Shown here piece after piece: positions 35,845 through 44,099 of a stretch of 64,000 nt of DNA. A program made the translations under genes and the position numbers. Every line of letters begins with the position of its first letter. The first letter of the stretch is position 1. Under the pieces are notes generated by a model, which saw nothing but the letters and a program-made list of their open reading frames with translations, ran no database searches and was not told the origin of the DNA. The DNA is from Candidatus Galacturonatibacter soehngenii. GTDB taxonomy: Bacteria > Bacillota > Clostridia > Lachnospirales > Lachnospiraceae. The DNA lies in contig NZ_WAGX01000004.1 in the NCBI RefSeq assembly GCF_008830185.1, positions 186,001 to 250,000 on the forward strand. The letters are read 5' to 3'.

Positions 35845-38472
35845 ATGAAAAAGATTAAAACACCCAACAAGGAAATCATAAGAAATAGTCCAAACATTTC
35901 CAGTTATGCAACAATGGATCTCACAGCAGTAATTGATATCTTTAAAACTCAAAACGAAGGGCTAACTACCAAAGAGGCTGATAGTAGATTAGAAGAATTT
36001 GGACCTAACCAAATCTCAGAAGGTTATAAAGATACAGTGTGGTCAAAACTTTTTGAAGCAATTATCAATCCATTTAACGTTATTTTAATAGTAATTGCAG
36101 TGGTTACGTTTATTACGGACATTGTAATTCCTGCCCGAAAAGATTTTTTTACATTTGCTATTATTATCTTACTTGTTTTTGTATCTAGTACGATTTCTTT
36201 TATACAGAGTCAATCTTCAAGTAAGGCAATTGAAAAGTTAACCAATCAAATTAACAACACGAGTCACGTTTACCGAGATGCAACATTAATTCAAATTCCT
36301 CAAAATCAAGTGGTGCCTGGTGACATTGTTCACCTAGGAGCTGGTGATGTGCTACCAGCAGATATACGTTTTATTCAAACAAGGGATACCTTTATCGCAC
36401 AATCTGCATTGACTGGCGAATCAACACCAGTAGAAAAATTCTCTCATACATTAAACGATAAGGATATGAGTTTAACGGATTTAGAAAATATAGGTTTTAT
36501 GGGGTCAAACATGATTAGTGGTAGTGCCCGTGGTGTTGTACTTGCAACAGGGGATTCTACCTACTTTGGATCCATGGCTGGTTCACTAACAGGAGATCGT
36601 GCAAAAAATAGCTTTGAGCGTGGCGTAGAAGATATCAGTCAAATGCTGATTCGCATGATGTTAATTATAGTGCCTGTTGTCTTTGTTATTAATGCCTTTA
36701 ATAAGGGAGACTGGGGGACTTCTCTTGTATTTGCCATAAGCATTGCTGTTGGTTTAACACCTGAGATGCTTCCGGTTATTACTAATTCCACCCTCGCTGT
36801 TGGTGCACAAAACATGGCCAAGCAAAAGGTTATTGTCCGCAGTACCAGTGCCATCCAGTCTTTTGGGGAGATGGATGTTTTGTGCACGGATAAGACAGGT
36901 ACGTTAACTGAGGATAAAATCGTCGTTGAACGCTATATGAATTTGAATGGTGATGATGACAGGCGAGTACTTAGACATGCATATTTAAATTCATACTTTC
37001 AAACAGGTTTGAAAAACCTAATTGATTTTGCTATTATAAATCGTGCAGAGGGATATAAATTTGATAGTATACTTAATAATTATGAGGTTGTTGACGAGGT
37101 TCCCTTTGACTTTAACCGTCGACGTATGAGCGTTGTTCTTGAAGACAAGACAGGCAAATGTCAGTTAATTACGAAAGGTGCAGTAGAAGAGATGCTTTCC
37201 ATTTCTTCTTTCATTGAATTAGATGGTAAGGTTTATCCTCTAGATGATGAAAAACTAGCAATCGCTAAGGAAACATATGAAACTTATAACCACCAAGGTC
37301 TACGAATGATTGCTGTTGCTCAAAAGAACAATATACCCGATAGTGAACATTTTAGTATTGCGGATGAAAGTGATATGGTGTTAATTGGATTTATGGGCTT
37401 TTTAGACCCACCGAAAAAGAGTGCAACCCCAGCTATTAAAGCATTAGAAGAACATAAGGTTCGTACAGTTGTTTTAACAGGGGATAGTGAAGGTGTAGCA
37501 ATTAACGTTTGCAATGAAGTTGGAATTGCTACCAATGTTGTATATACGGGTGGCGATATTGAGGCTATGACTGATTTAGAACTATCTAAAGCTGTAGAAG
37601 AGTGTAATCTTTTTGCTAAATTAGCACCTTCGCAAAAGACACGAGTGATATCCGTCTTACAATCCATTGGTCATACAGTTGGTTTCCTAGGAGACGGTAT
37701 CAATGATGCTCCAGCATTAAGGCGAGCAGATGTAGGGATTTCTGTAGATACTGCAGTGGATATCGCGAAAGAAACAGCTGATATAGTACTGCTTGAAAAG
37801 GACTTGATGGTATTGGAACGTGGAGTTTTAGAAGGACGAAAGACCTTTGGAAATATAATGAAGTATATAAAAATGGCTACCAGTGGTAACTTTGGGAATA
37901 TTATTTCCATTCTATTTGCTAGCTTATTTTTACCCTTCTTACCTATCTTACCAGTACAACTTTTGACACAAAATTTATTAAATGATTTTGCACAAATAGG
38001 TATGCCTTTTGACAATATCGATGAGAATTACCTAATAGAACCTAAATCATGGAATACAAGAAGTGTTAGAAACTTTATGTATTGGTTAGGACCTGTAAGT
38101 TCAATATTTGATATCCTTTGTTTTGCAATCCTTTGGTTTGTTATGGATGCAAACACTCTGGGAAAGGCTCCCTTGTTTCAAGCTGGTTGGTTCATATTTG
38201 GAACTCTTTCACAAATCATTATCATTCATATGATTCGAACTTCAAAGACACCATTTATAGAAAGCATGTCATCGAATGAATTGACTTTATCAACGTTTAT
38301 AGTTGGAATTATTGCTTGTGTTGTTGCATTTTCTGATATAGCAATTGGTTTAGACATGTCGCCATTACCAGTGCGTTTTATACCATGGTTTGTATTACTT
38401 TTAATAGGCTATATGGTGGCAGTACAACTGGTCAAGAAGTTGTATATCAAACGTTATAACGAATTAATTTAA
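35845..38472 (+). CDS. mgtA: Magnesium-importing P-type ATPase
   Basis: An 875-residue P-type (P3B) ATPase. The actuator motif TGES lies in SALTGESTPVEK. The phosphorylated Asp349 is in CTDKTGTLTED, and the hinge GDGINDAPAL follows. About ten membrane helices are present, with FGNIISILFASLFLPFLPI typical of MgtA/MgtB. It imports Mg2+ down its electrical gradient with ATP. The upstream M-box supports the Mg2+ assignment over Ca2+ or other cations. An unusually long, layered leader precedes it. Confidence 0.93.
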   Translation: MKKIKTPNKEIIRNSPNISSYATMDLTAVIDIFKTQNEGLTTKEADSRLEEFGPNQISEGYKDTVWSKLFEAIINPFNVILIVIAVVTFITDIVIPARKDFFTFAIIILLVFVSSTISFIQSQSSSKAIEKLTNQINNTSHVYRDATLIQIPQNQVVPGDIVHLGAGDVLPADIRFIQTRDTFIAQSALTGESTPVEKFSHTLNDKDMSLTDLENIGFMGSNMISGSARGVVLATGDSTYFGSMAGSLTGDRAKNSFERGVEDISQMLIRMMLIIVPVVFVINAFNKGDWGTSLVFAISIAVGLTPEMLPVITNSTLAVGAQNMAKQKVIVRSTSAIQSFGEMDVLCTDKTGTLTEDKIVVERYMNLNGDDDRRVLRHAYLNSYFQTGLKNLIDFAIINRAEGYKFDSILNNYEVVDEVPFDFNRRRMSVVLEDKTGKCQLITKGAVEEMLSISSFIELDGKVYPLDDEKLAIAKETYETYNHQGLRMIAVAQKNNIPDSEHFSIADESDMVLIGFMGFLDPPKKSATPAIKALEEHKVRTVVLTGDSEGVAINVCNEVGIATNVVYTGGDIEAMTDLELSKAVEECNLFAKLAPSQKTRVISVLQSIGHTVGFLGDGINDAPALRRADVGISVDTAVDIAKETADIVLLEKDLMVLERGVLEGRKTFGNIMKYIKMATSGNFGNIISILFASLFLPFLPILPVQLLTQNLLNDFAQIGMPFDNIDENYLIEPKSWNTRSVRNFMYWLGPVSSIFDILCFAILWFVMDANTLGKAPLFQAGWFIFGTLSQIIIIHMIRTSKTPFIESMSSNELTLSTFIVGIIACVVAFSDIAIGLDMSPLPVRFIPWFVLLLIGYMVAVQLVKKLYIKRYNELI

Positions 38473-38644
38473 TTGGATCTGTTTTCTTAGCGTATTTCAA
38501 AAAGAGGGGATTGTCTACTCAAATTTGAAATAATTATTATAAAGTTTGATTATAATACATTTAACAAATGAAAAAAATATGATAATATATAGTTAGATTA
38601 ATGTAGTGATGTTAATCACGTAATGTATTATGGAGGAAAGTTAC

Positions 38645-39700
38645 ATGAATAAGGAAAAATATGTTGCATATGTAGGTACATATACACATGGAAGCAGCTT
38701 AGGAATTCATATTTATGATTTGGATGTACAAGCAGGAAGTATGGTGGAGAGAAGAGTTGAAAAGATTAACAACCCTTCTGACATGGCTTTTTCAAAAAGC
38801 GGTAAGTATTTGTATTCAATTGCAGATGAAGGTGTTAAATCCTATGAGGTATTACCAGACGGTGATTTAAAACCGATTAATGTGGCACCAATTGAAGGAA
38901 TGAGAGGATGTTACCTGGAAACAGATTCAGAAGACAAATATCTTTTTGTTGCTGGGTATCATGATGGAAAAGTTACAGTACTTGAACTAAATGAAGATGG
39001 TAGTGTTGGTAAAATATCAGACGGTGTGTTTCATAAAGGACTTGGAAGCGTTGCAGAACGTAATTTTAGGCCTCATGTAAGTTGCGCTACATTAACTCCA
39101 GATGAGAGATTTTTATGTGCGGTTGATTTGGGTGTGGATCATGTAAAGATTTATAAATTTAATAAAGATACTGGTAAGATTAAATTAGTTGACTTTTTAA
39201 GATGCGATTTAGAATCCGCACCAAGAACATTGTTATTTAGTAAAGATGGAAAATATGCATATTTGATGTGTGAATTAAAGAACTATATTAACGTATATAC
39301 TTACGCTGCAACAGAAAAATCTCCAAAGTTTGAATTGATTCAGACAATTTCTACTGCTGAAACACATTGCGATGATGGTTGCGCAGCGGCAGCAATTAAA
39401 TTTTCACCTGATAATAATTATATTTTTTGTTCTAATGCAGGTGATGATAGTGTTGGAATTTATGAAATTGATCATGAAACGGGAATGCTTCAAAGAAAGA
39501 ATGTATTACCAATTAGTGGGGAGTATCCAAAGGATATTGAGTTTTTCCCAGATGGAAAGCATTTGATGTCTTTGAATCATGAATCAAATACGATTACAAT
39601 ATTCTCAATTGATTACGAGAAGGGAGTATTAATTATGAATGGAAAACCAATCAAGATTGATACACCAAACTGTGTTTTAGTAACGAAAGTAACTAAATAA
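38645..39700 (+). CDS. Lactonase-family beta-propeller protein (6-phosphogluconolactonase-like)
   Basis: A 351-residue seven-bladed propeller of the Pgl/YkgB lactonase family. It shows repeated blades such as NPSDMAFSKSGKYLYSIAD, RPHVSCATLTPDERFLCAVD, APRTLLFSKDGKYAYLM and YPKDIEFFPDGKHLMSLNH. The likely reaction is hydrolysis of 6-phosphogluconolactone or a related sugar lactone in the cytoplasm; many members are untested. I chose ATG 38645, 7 nt after GGAGGAAAG; an ATG at 38630 overlaps that ribosome site. It is monocistronic with its own terminator. Confidence 0.85.
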   Translation: MNKEKYVAYVGTYTHGSSLGIHIYDLDVQAGSMVERRVEKINNPSDMAFSKSGKYLYSIADEGVKSYEVLPDGDLKPINVAPIEGMRGCYLETDSEDKYLFVAGYHDGKVTVLELNEDGSVGKISDGVFHKGLGSVAERNFRPHVSCATLTPDERFLCAVDLGVDHVKIYKFNKDTGKIKLVDFLRCDLESAPRTLLFSKDGKYAYLMCELKNYINVYTYAATEKSPKFELIQTISTAETHCDDGCAAAAIKFSPDNNYIFCSNAGDDSVGIYEIDHETGMLQRKNVLPISGEYPKDIEFFPDGKHLMSLNHESNTITIFSIDYEKGVLIMNGKPIKIDTPNCVLVTKVTK

Positions 39701-39709
39701 GGTAGGTAG

Positions 39710-39751
39710 AAAGCAGGAGAAGAATGATTTTTATTCATTTCCTGCTTTTTG
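39710..39751 (+). terminator. Terminator after the lactonase gene
   Basis: Stem AAAGCAGGA/TCCTGCTTT with an inner AATGA/TCATT pairing and a T-run. Confidence 0.75.
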
Positions 39752-39843
39752 TTTCATGAATTTTGTCGTTTTGAAAAGAATACTGAAAAAAAATCTCAAA
39801 AACAACTAGACTATTTGTGTGTTTTGTGAGAGAATGGTTTAAA

Positions 39844-39880
39844 GTGCGGTGTTAAATAAATATCAATGTTAACACCGCAC
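39844..39880 (+). promoter_or_regulatory. Hairpin upstream of the NifU-like gene
   Basis: Perfect 12-bp stem GTGCGGTGTTAA/TTAACACCGCAC with a 13-nt AT-rich loop and no T-run. It is not a terminator by sequence; a leader structure or operator dyad is possible. Confidence 0.5.
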
Positions 39881-39950
39881 ATGATAGGTTGAAAAAGTCC
39901 TTCCAAGCAAGGAAAGGTCAACAATTTACATATTTGAAAGGAGTCTTAAA

Positions 39951-40643
39951 ATGATTTATTCTCACGAAGTAGAAAACATGTGTCCAGTAGCACAGGGTGT
40001 CAATCATGGTGCTGCACCAATTCCAGAAGAAGCAAAATGGGTTAAGGCAAAGGAAGTAACTGATATATCAGGTTTAACACACGGTGTAGGCTGGTGTGCA
40101 CCTCAACAGGGAGCTTGTAAGTTAACTCTTAATGTAAAAGAAGGTTTGATTCAAGAAGCATTGGTTGAAACCATTGGATGTTCAGGTATGACACATTCAG
40201 CAGCTATGGCAGCTGAAATTTTACCAGGAAGAACCATTCTTGAAGCTTTAAATACAGATTTAGTATGTGATGCTATTAATACAGCTATGAGAGAATTATT
40301 CTTACAGATTGTATATGGTAGAACACAATCCGCTTTCTCAGAAGATGGACTTCCAATCGGAGCAGGTCTTGAAGATTTAGGAAAAGGACTTAGATCTCAG
40401 GTTGGTACAATGTACGGAACGCTTAAAAAAGGTCCTCGCTACCTTGAAATGGCAGAAGGTTATGTAACAGGTATTGCACTTGATGAAGAAGATCAAATCA
40501 TTGGTTACCAATTCGTAAGTCTTGGTAAGATGACTGATTTTATCAAAAAGGGTGATGATCCTAATACAGCTTATGAAAAAGCTAAGGGTCAGTACGGTCG
40601 TGTAGCAGATGCAGTTAAAATTATTGACCCAAGAGCAGAATAG
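39951..40643 (+). CDS. NifU/IscU-like iron-sulfur scaffold-family protein
   Basis: A 230-residue protein with an IscU/NifU-N-like core: ETIGCSGMTHSAAMAAEIL carries the conserved Cys, and other cysteines are at MCPVAQG and GWCAPQQGACKL. The C-terminal half is not found in classical IscU. The next gene, a GGGtGRT protein, follows 19 nt later; the two are a recurring pair in Clostridia. Codon use is biased towards common codons, suggesting high expression. Assembly or carriage of Fe-S clusters is expected from the fold, but the client is not known. AAAGGAG ribosome site. Confidence 0.8.
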   Translation: MIYSHEVENMCPVAQGVNHGAAPIPEEAKWVKAKEVTDISGLTHGVGWCAPQQGACKLTLNVKEGLIQEALVETIGCSGMTHSAAMAAEILPGRTILEALNTDLVCDAINTAMRELFLQIVYGRTQSAFSEDGLPIGAGLEDLGKGLRSQVGTMYGTLKKGPRYLEMAEGYVTGIALDEEDQIIGYQFVSLGKMTDFIKKGDDPNTAYEKAKGQYGRVADAVKIIDPRAE

Positions 40644-40662
40644 TAGAAGGAGGAAATAAAAA

Positions 40663-41673
40663 ATGGCTTTATTTGAATCATATGAAAGAAGAATTAAACA
40701 AATTGATGCAGTATTAAACAGCTATGGTATTTCTTCTATTGAAGAAGCAGAAAAAATTACCAAAGATGCTGGTTTGGATGTATATAAACAAGTAGAAGCA
40801 ATTCAGCCAATCTGTTTTGAAAACGCAAAATGGGCTTACATTGTAGGTGCAGCAATTGCGATTAAAAAAGGATGTAGAAAAGCTTCTGACGCAGCAGCAG
40901 CTATCGGAGAAGGAATTCAGTCATTTTGTATTCCGGGTTCTGTTGCAGATCAACGTAAAGTTGGTTTAGGACATGGTAACCTTGGCAAAATGTTATTAGA
41001 AGAAGAAACAAAATGTTTTGCTTTCTTAGCTGGTCATGAGTCTTTTGCGGCAGCAGAAGGTGCAATCGGCATCGCTGAAAAAGCAAACAAAGTTCGTAAA
41101 GAGCCATTACGTGTTATCTTAAATGGTCTTGGAAAAGATGCGGCTCAAATTATTTCAAGAATCAATGGATTTACATATGTTGAGACTGAAATGGATTACT
41201 ATACTGGAGAAGTAAAAGAAGTATTTAGAAAATCCTATTCAACAGGTCTTCGTGCTAAAGTTAACTGCTATGGTGCAAATGATGTTACAGAAGGTGTAGC
41301 AATCATGCATAAAGAAGGCGTTGACGTTTCTATTACTGGTAACTCAACGAACCCTACAAGATTCCAGCATCCAGTTGCAGGTACATACAAAAAAGAATGT
41401 ATGGAACAAGGAAAGAAATATTTTTCAGTTGCTTCTGGTGGTGGTACTGGTAGAACACTTCACCCAGATAACATGGCAGCAGGTCCAGCTTCTTATGGTA
41501 TGACTGATACGATGGGACGTATGCACTCTGACGCTCAGTTTGCAGGTTCTTCTTCTGTACCAGCTCACGTTGAGATGATGGGTCTAATCGGAGCAGGAAA
41601 CAACCCTATGGTTGGTATGACTGTTGCGGTTGCAGTTTCTATTGAGGAAGCGGCTAACGCTGGTAAATTCTAA
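40663..41673 (+). CDS. GGGtGRT-family protein
   Basis: A 336-residue cytoplasmic protein of the family named for its motif, here GGGTGRT at residues 259-265 (SGGGTGRTLHPDNMAAG). Cysteines occur at IQPICFENAKW, KGCRKAS, QSFCIPG and VNCYGAND. The function is unknown. It is co-transcribed with the NifU-like gene and ends at a terminator, so the two form a two-gene operon. The codon bias again suggests abundant protein. The conserved Cys and Gly-rich loops would suit a cofactor- or cluster-binding enzyme; that is inference. Confidence 0.85.
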   Translation: MALFESYERRIKQIDAVLNSYGISSIEEAEKITKDAGLDVYKQVEAIQPICFENAKWAYIVGAAIAIKKGCRKASDAAAAIGEGIQSFCIPGSVADQRKVGLGHGNLGKMLLEEETKCFAFLAGHESFAAAEGAIGIAEKANKVRKEPLRVILNGLGKDAAQIISRINGFTYVETEMDYYTGEVKEVFRKSYSTGLRAKVNCYGANDVTEGVAIMHKEGVDVSITGNSTNPTRFQHPVAGTYKKECMEQGKKYFSVASGGGTGRTLHPDNMAAGPASYGMTDTMGRMHSDAQFAGSSSVPAHVEMMGLIGAGNNPMVGMTVAVAVSIEEAANAGKF

Positions 41674-41785
41674 GAAATGCAGTAAAGGTGTATATTAGGA
41701 TAATATAGAAATAGTGTAAAAATGATATATTTATATATTATTGCTACATTACATAACATTAGTATAATAGAAAAATGATAATTTC

Positions 41786-41825
41786 AAGGTGCATTAGTAG
41801 ATATCTTCTAGTGCACCTTATTTTA
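41786..41825 (+). terminator. Terminator after the GGGtGRT gene
   Basis: Stem AAGGTGCATTAG/CTAGTGCACCTT (one G-U) followed by ATTTTAT. Confidence 0.7.
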
Positions 41826-41907
41826 TATCTTTTTGTCAATTAGTATTAGTAAAATTATGTTACAATAAGGGTACTATATAAAATAAATGAATTTTGGGAG
41901 GAGTCTA

Positions 41908-42147
41908 ATGATAAAGAAGATAATAGGAATGGGAGCAATTGTAGTAGGAGTAATTATCGCAGTAATTGGAATTTTTTTAAAGGTAAAGAATAACATAGCA
42001 GTATCAATAATTGGCGGAAAAGATGGGCCAACCTCAGTTTTTTTTGCTGGTAAGCTTGGGGACGAACCAAGTATCTTAGGAATTATAGTTGGAATATTAC
42101 TGGTTGCTGTTGGAATAGTACTTGTATTTAAGAAAATAGAAAGATAA
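41908..42147 (+). CDS. Small membrane protein with OadB-like motif
   Basis: A 79-residue protein with two membrane helices (about 6-24 and 56-74). The loop between them reads ISIIGG-like: AVSIIGGKDGPTSVFFAGKL (32-50). This motif is a signature of the beta subunit of Na+-pumping decarboxylases (ISIIGGADGPTSIFLA), a protein of about 370 residues. Everything else of that subunit is absent. ATG 41908 follows GGGAGGAG by 6 nt; an ATG at 41887 is unlikely. No decarboxylase genes are nearby. It may be a stand-alone mini-protein derived from OadB or a convergent loop; function unknown. Confidence 0.7.
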   Translation: MIKKIIGMGAIVVGVIIAVIGIFLKVKNNIAVSIIGGKDGPTSVFFAGKLGDEPSILGIIVGILLVAVGIVLVFKKIER

Positions 42148-42258
42148 CAGTTTCAAAAAAAAGATATAATTTTTTCATACACTTGATGATAATGCATGAA
42201 ATAGTATGCGCTTTGTGAGCCTTTTGATAGAATAGCAAAATGATAGGAGGATTAATAC

Positions 42259-42753
42259 ATGTCTGGAATAATTGACAAGAATGAGATTTCCCTGCGTCAG
42301 GCAAATAGAAAAGATATTTCTATTTTAGAAGTGTGGTTGAACAAAGATTATATAAAAAAATGGTATGGTGAGCCAGACGAATGGTTGGTGGAAATTCAAA
42401 ATGATAGCGGTGATTTTAATTGGCTAAAGCATTATATAGTCATGTATCAGAACACGCCCATAGGATTTTGTCAGTATTTTGATTGTTCCCATGCACCAGA
42501 AGGCTTTGAATGGGATAATGAGCCTCAGGGTACTTTTGCCATAGACTATCTCATCGGTGAAGAAATCTTTCTTAAGAAAGGGATAGGTAGTGAAATTATA
42601 CAGAAATTATGTCAGTTAATAAATTCACTTGAAAAACCTGTGCAAATTGTTGCTGATCCTGTTCCAGAAAATATTGTTTCAATAAAACTTCTTGAAAGAA
42701 ATGGATTCATTCTAGAACCAACAAGTGGCTTGTATAAACTTAAAATAAAGTAG
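42259..42753 (+). CDS. GNAT acetyltransferase (AAC(6')-like)
   Basis: A 164-residue GNAT-fold protein. The acetyl-CoA motif A is YLIGEEIFLKKGIGSEIIQKL-like, followed by motif B NIVSIKLLERNGFI. The N-terminal WLNKDYIKKWYGEPDEW and the FCQYFDC strand resemble aminoglycoside 6'-acetyltransferases of the acetyltransf_8 type. Many such homologues act on other substrates, so drug resistance must not be assumed. TAGGAGG ribosome site. Confidence 0.8.
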   Translation: MSGIIDKNEISLRQANRKDISILEVWLNKDYIKKWYGEPDEWLVEIQNDSGDFNWLKHYIVMYQNTPIGFCQYFDCSHAPEGFEWDNEPQGTFAIDYLIGEEIFLKKGIGSEIIQKLCQLINSLEKPVQIVADPVPENIVSIKLLERNGFILEPTSGLYKLKIK

Positions 42754-42873
42754 CATTATATCTATGTAATGAAACAGAGTTTTCCTCTATTAGGAATGAA
42801 TTATGAACCAAGTAGATAATTATACAGTAAAGATTTTTTGAATCAGTTTAAATAAAAATATGGAAGGGTAAAA

Positions 42874-43230
42874 ATGAAAGAAATTATCAGAACAGAAATT
42901 GATGAGATGTGGGCACATTCTGCAGTTGTAGAGGCTGGGGATTATGTTTACATTAGCTATTGTATGAAAAATGAAGGGGAATCGATAGAGAACCAAATTA
43001 ACGGTGCTTTTGATGTTTTAAGTGAGAGACTTGAAAGAATAGGCTTGACATTGGAATCTGTTGTACAAATGGATTGTTTGTTTAGAGATATCAATGAATT
43101 ATTATATTTAGGAGATATTATTAAAGAAAGATTTCATAGCAAATATCCAGCAAGAAAAGCATATGAAACGAGATTTATTAGAGATGGAATAGCCTTTCAG
43201 GTTGATGCAGTAGCTTTTAAAGGACGCTAG
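42874..43230 (+). CDS. RidA/YjgF-family protein
   Basis: A 118-residue RidA-fold protein with typical segments AVVEAGDYVYISYCM, ENQINGAFDVLSERLERIGL, VVQMDCLFRDI and a C-terminal VDAVAFKGR. Canonical RidA removes reactive enamine/imines. The catalytic Arg of canonical RidA lies in a YPARKAYE-like context here (SKYPARKAYETRF), so deaminase activity is plausible but untested. It is a short monocistronic unit ending in the terminator at 43289. Confidence 0.85.
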   Translation: MKEIIRTEIDEMWAHSAVVEAGDYVYISYCMKNEGESIENQINGAFDVLSERLERIGLTLESVVQMDCLFRDINELLYLGDIIKERFHSKYPARKAYETRFIRDGIAFQVDAVAFKGR

Positions 43231-43288
43231 TAAATAGACAGAATAAATAAATTACAATTACATAATTAGATAAATGCTATAAAAGTTT

Positions 43289-43334
43289 AGGGCTGCCATA
43301 CCAGAGATTAATTCTCTAGTGGCAGCTCTTTTTA
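43289..43334. terminator. Terminator shared by ridA-like gene (+) and first Cys-peptide gene (-)
   Basis: AGGGCTGCCA pairs with TGGCAGCTCT, with inner AGAGA/TCTCT. A T-run follows on the plus side; the minus side has a weaker CTTTTAT. Confidence 0.7.
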
Positions 43335-43341
43335 ATTCAAT

Positions 43342-43410
43342 TTATTTGCAGTATTGAGAAATCAATTTTAATAAGTCACTTAAGTTACATGAGCTAAAGT
43401 TAAAACACAT
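43342..43410 (-). CDS. 22-residue three-cysteine peptide, copy 1
   Basis: A tiny ORF that starts MCFNFSSCNL and ends LISQYCK, with Cys at 2, 8 and 21. AAAAAGGAGG lies 9 nt before ATG, a near-perfect ribosome site. The promoter and a hairpin terminator are in place (43455-43483 and 43289-43334). The second copy at 45571-45639 differs by one residue (Ser11 here, Asn11 there) and one silent change in the neighbouring codons. I know of no matching family. No export leader, maturase or transporter gene is adjacent. Possible roles are a small redox or metal-binding peptide, a signalling peptide, or a dual-function small RNA. It is too short for routine gene callers. Confidence 0.6.
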   Translation of the reverse strand: MCFNFSSCNLSDLLKLISQYCK

Positions 43411-43454
43411 ATCGCATATCCTCCTTTTTAGATTGCTTTCTTAAGAACAATTTA

Positions 43455-43483
43455 ATTGTAACACTTATGTAACAATATTGTAA
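43455..43483 (-). promoter_or_regulatory. Promoter of Cys-peptide copy 1
   Basis: On the minus strand: TTACAA (43483-43478), 17-nt spacer, extended -10 TGTTACAAT. Between the boxes lie two GTAACA repeats (plus strand 43458-43463 and 43469-43474), 11 bp apart, one helical turn. Confidence 0.6.
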
Positions 43484-43626
43484 TATATAAGTGGTGGAAA
43501 TAAATGAAACTATTGGAAGATTTGCTTTAAGAAAAGTATAGTTTTTTATGAATAAAATATACTATTAAATACTCATAACGATGATTCACTCTAAGAATAG
43601 TGATAAATCTTTATCATTAATAGTGA

Positions 43627-43664
43627 TTGACAAATAAATTATTTGTAACTATAATAGTTACAAA
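43627..43664 (+). promoter_or_regulatory. Consensus promoter with palindromic operator of the Rrf2 operon
   Basis: TTGACA (43627-43632), 17-nt spacer, TATAAT (43650-43655). Overlapping the -10 box is a perfect palindrome, arms TTTGTAACTAT and ATAGTTACAAA around one base (43642-43664). This is a strong candidate for autorepression by the Rrf2 protein. Confidence 0.75.
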
Positions 43665-43675
43665 AGGAGAAACTT

Positions 43676-44083
43676 ATGTATTCAACAAAACTATCAGTTA
43701 GTATTCATATATTAAGTGTAATCGCATTAATGGGAGAAAAGCCCGTAACATCAGAGTACATTGCCTCTAGCATTAATACAAATCCAGCACTCGTAAGACG
43801 ATTGATGAGCCGATTAAAGAGAGCAAAATTCATTGAAACAAGTACAAAACTTGGAGTAATGGGGCTTGCAAAGGAGGCAAAGGATATTACACTACTGGAT
43901 ATCTTTTTTGCAGTGGAAGATCAAACGGATTTATTTAGTATCCATGGTAATACCAATCAAAACTGTCCAATAGGAGCTAAGATTGAGATTACGTTAAAGG
44001 ATGTCTATGATGATATACAAAATGCAACGAAGCAAAAATTAGCTGCTGTTACACTGGCAGATATTATAAAAGAATTTAAATAA
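43676..44083 (+). CDS. Rrf2-family transcriptional regulator (YwnA-like)
   Basis: A 135-residue Rrf2-family winged helix protein: MYSTKLSVSIHILSVIALMGEK, then SSINTNPALVRRLMSRLKRA. It has one cysteine only (C97 in NQNCPIG) and lacks the three-Cys cluster motif of IscR/NsrR, so it probably does not bind an Fe-S cluster. YwnA-type members sense oxidative or electrophile stress through single thiols in some species. It is the first gene of a three-gene operon with an NAD(P)-binding oxidoreductase and a flavin reductase. A perfect palindrome covers its promoter. Confidence 0.9.
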   Translation: MYSTKLSVSIHILSVIALMGEKPVTSEYIASSINTNPALVRRLMSRLKRAKFIETSTKLGVMGLAKEAKDITLLDIFFAVEDQTDLFSIHGNTNQNCPIGAKIEITLKDVYDDIQNATKQKLAAVTLADIIKEFK

Positions 44084-44099
44084 ATAAGGAGGTCTAATT

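Larger units (their letters stand above)
43338..43524 (-). repeat. Duplicated 187-bp block, copy 1
   Basis: This block and the one at 45567-45754 are aligned almost base for base, in the same orientation. They cover a promoter, a ribosome site and a tiny ORF. Most differences avoid the coding and promoter elements. They flank the Rrf2-YwnB-flavin reductase genes as direct repeats. Confidence 0.85.
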
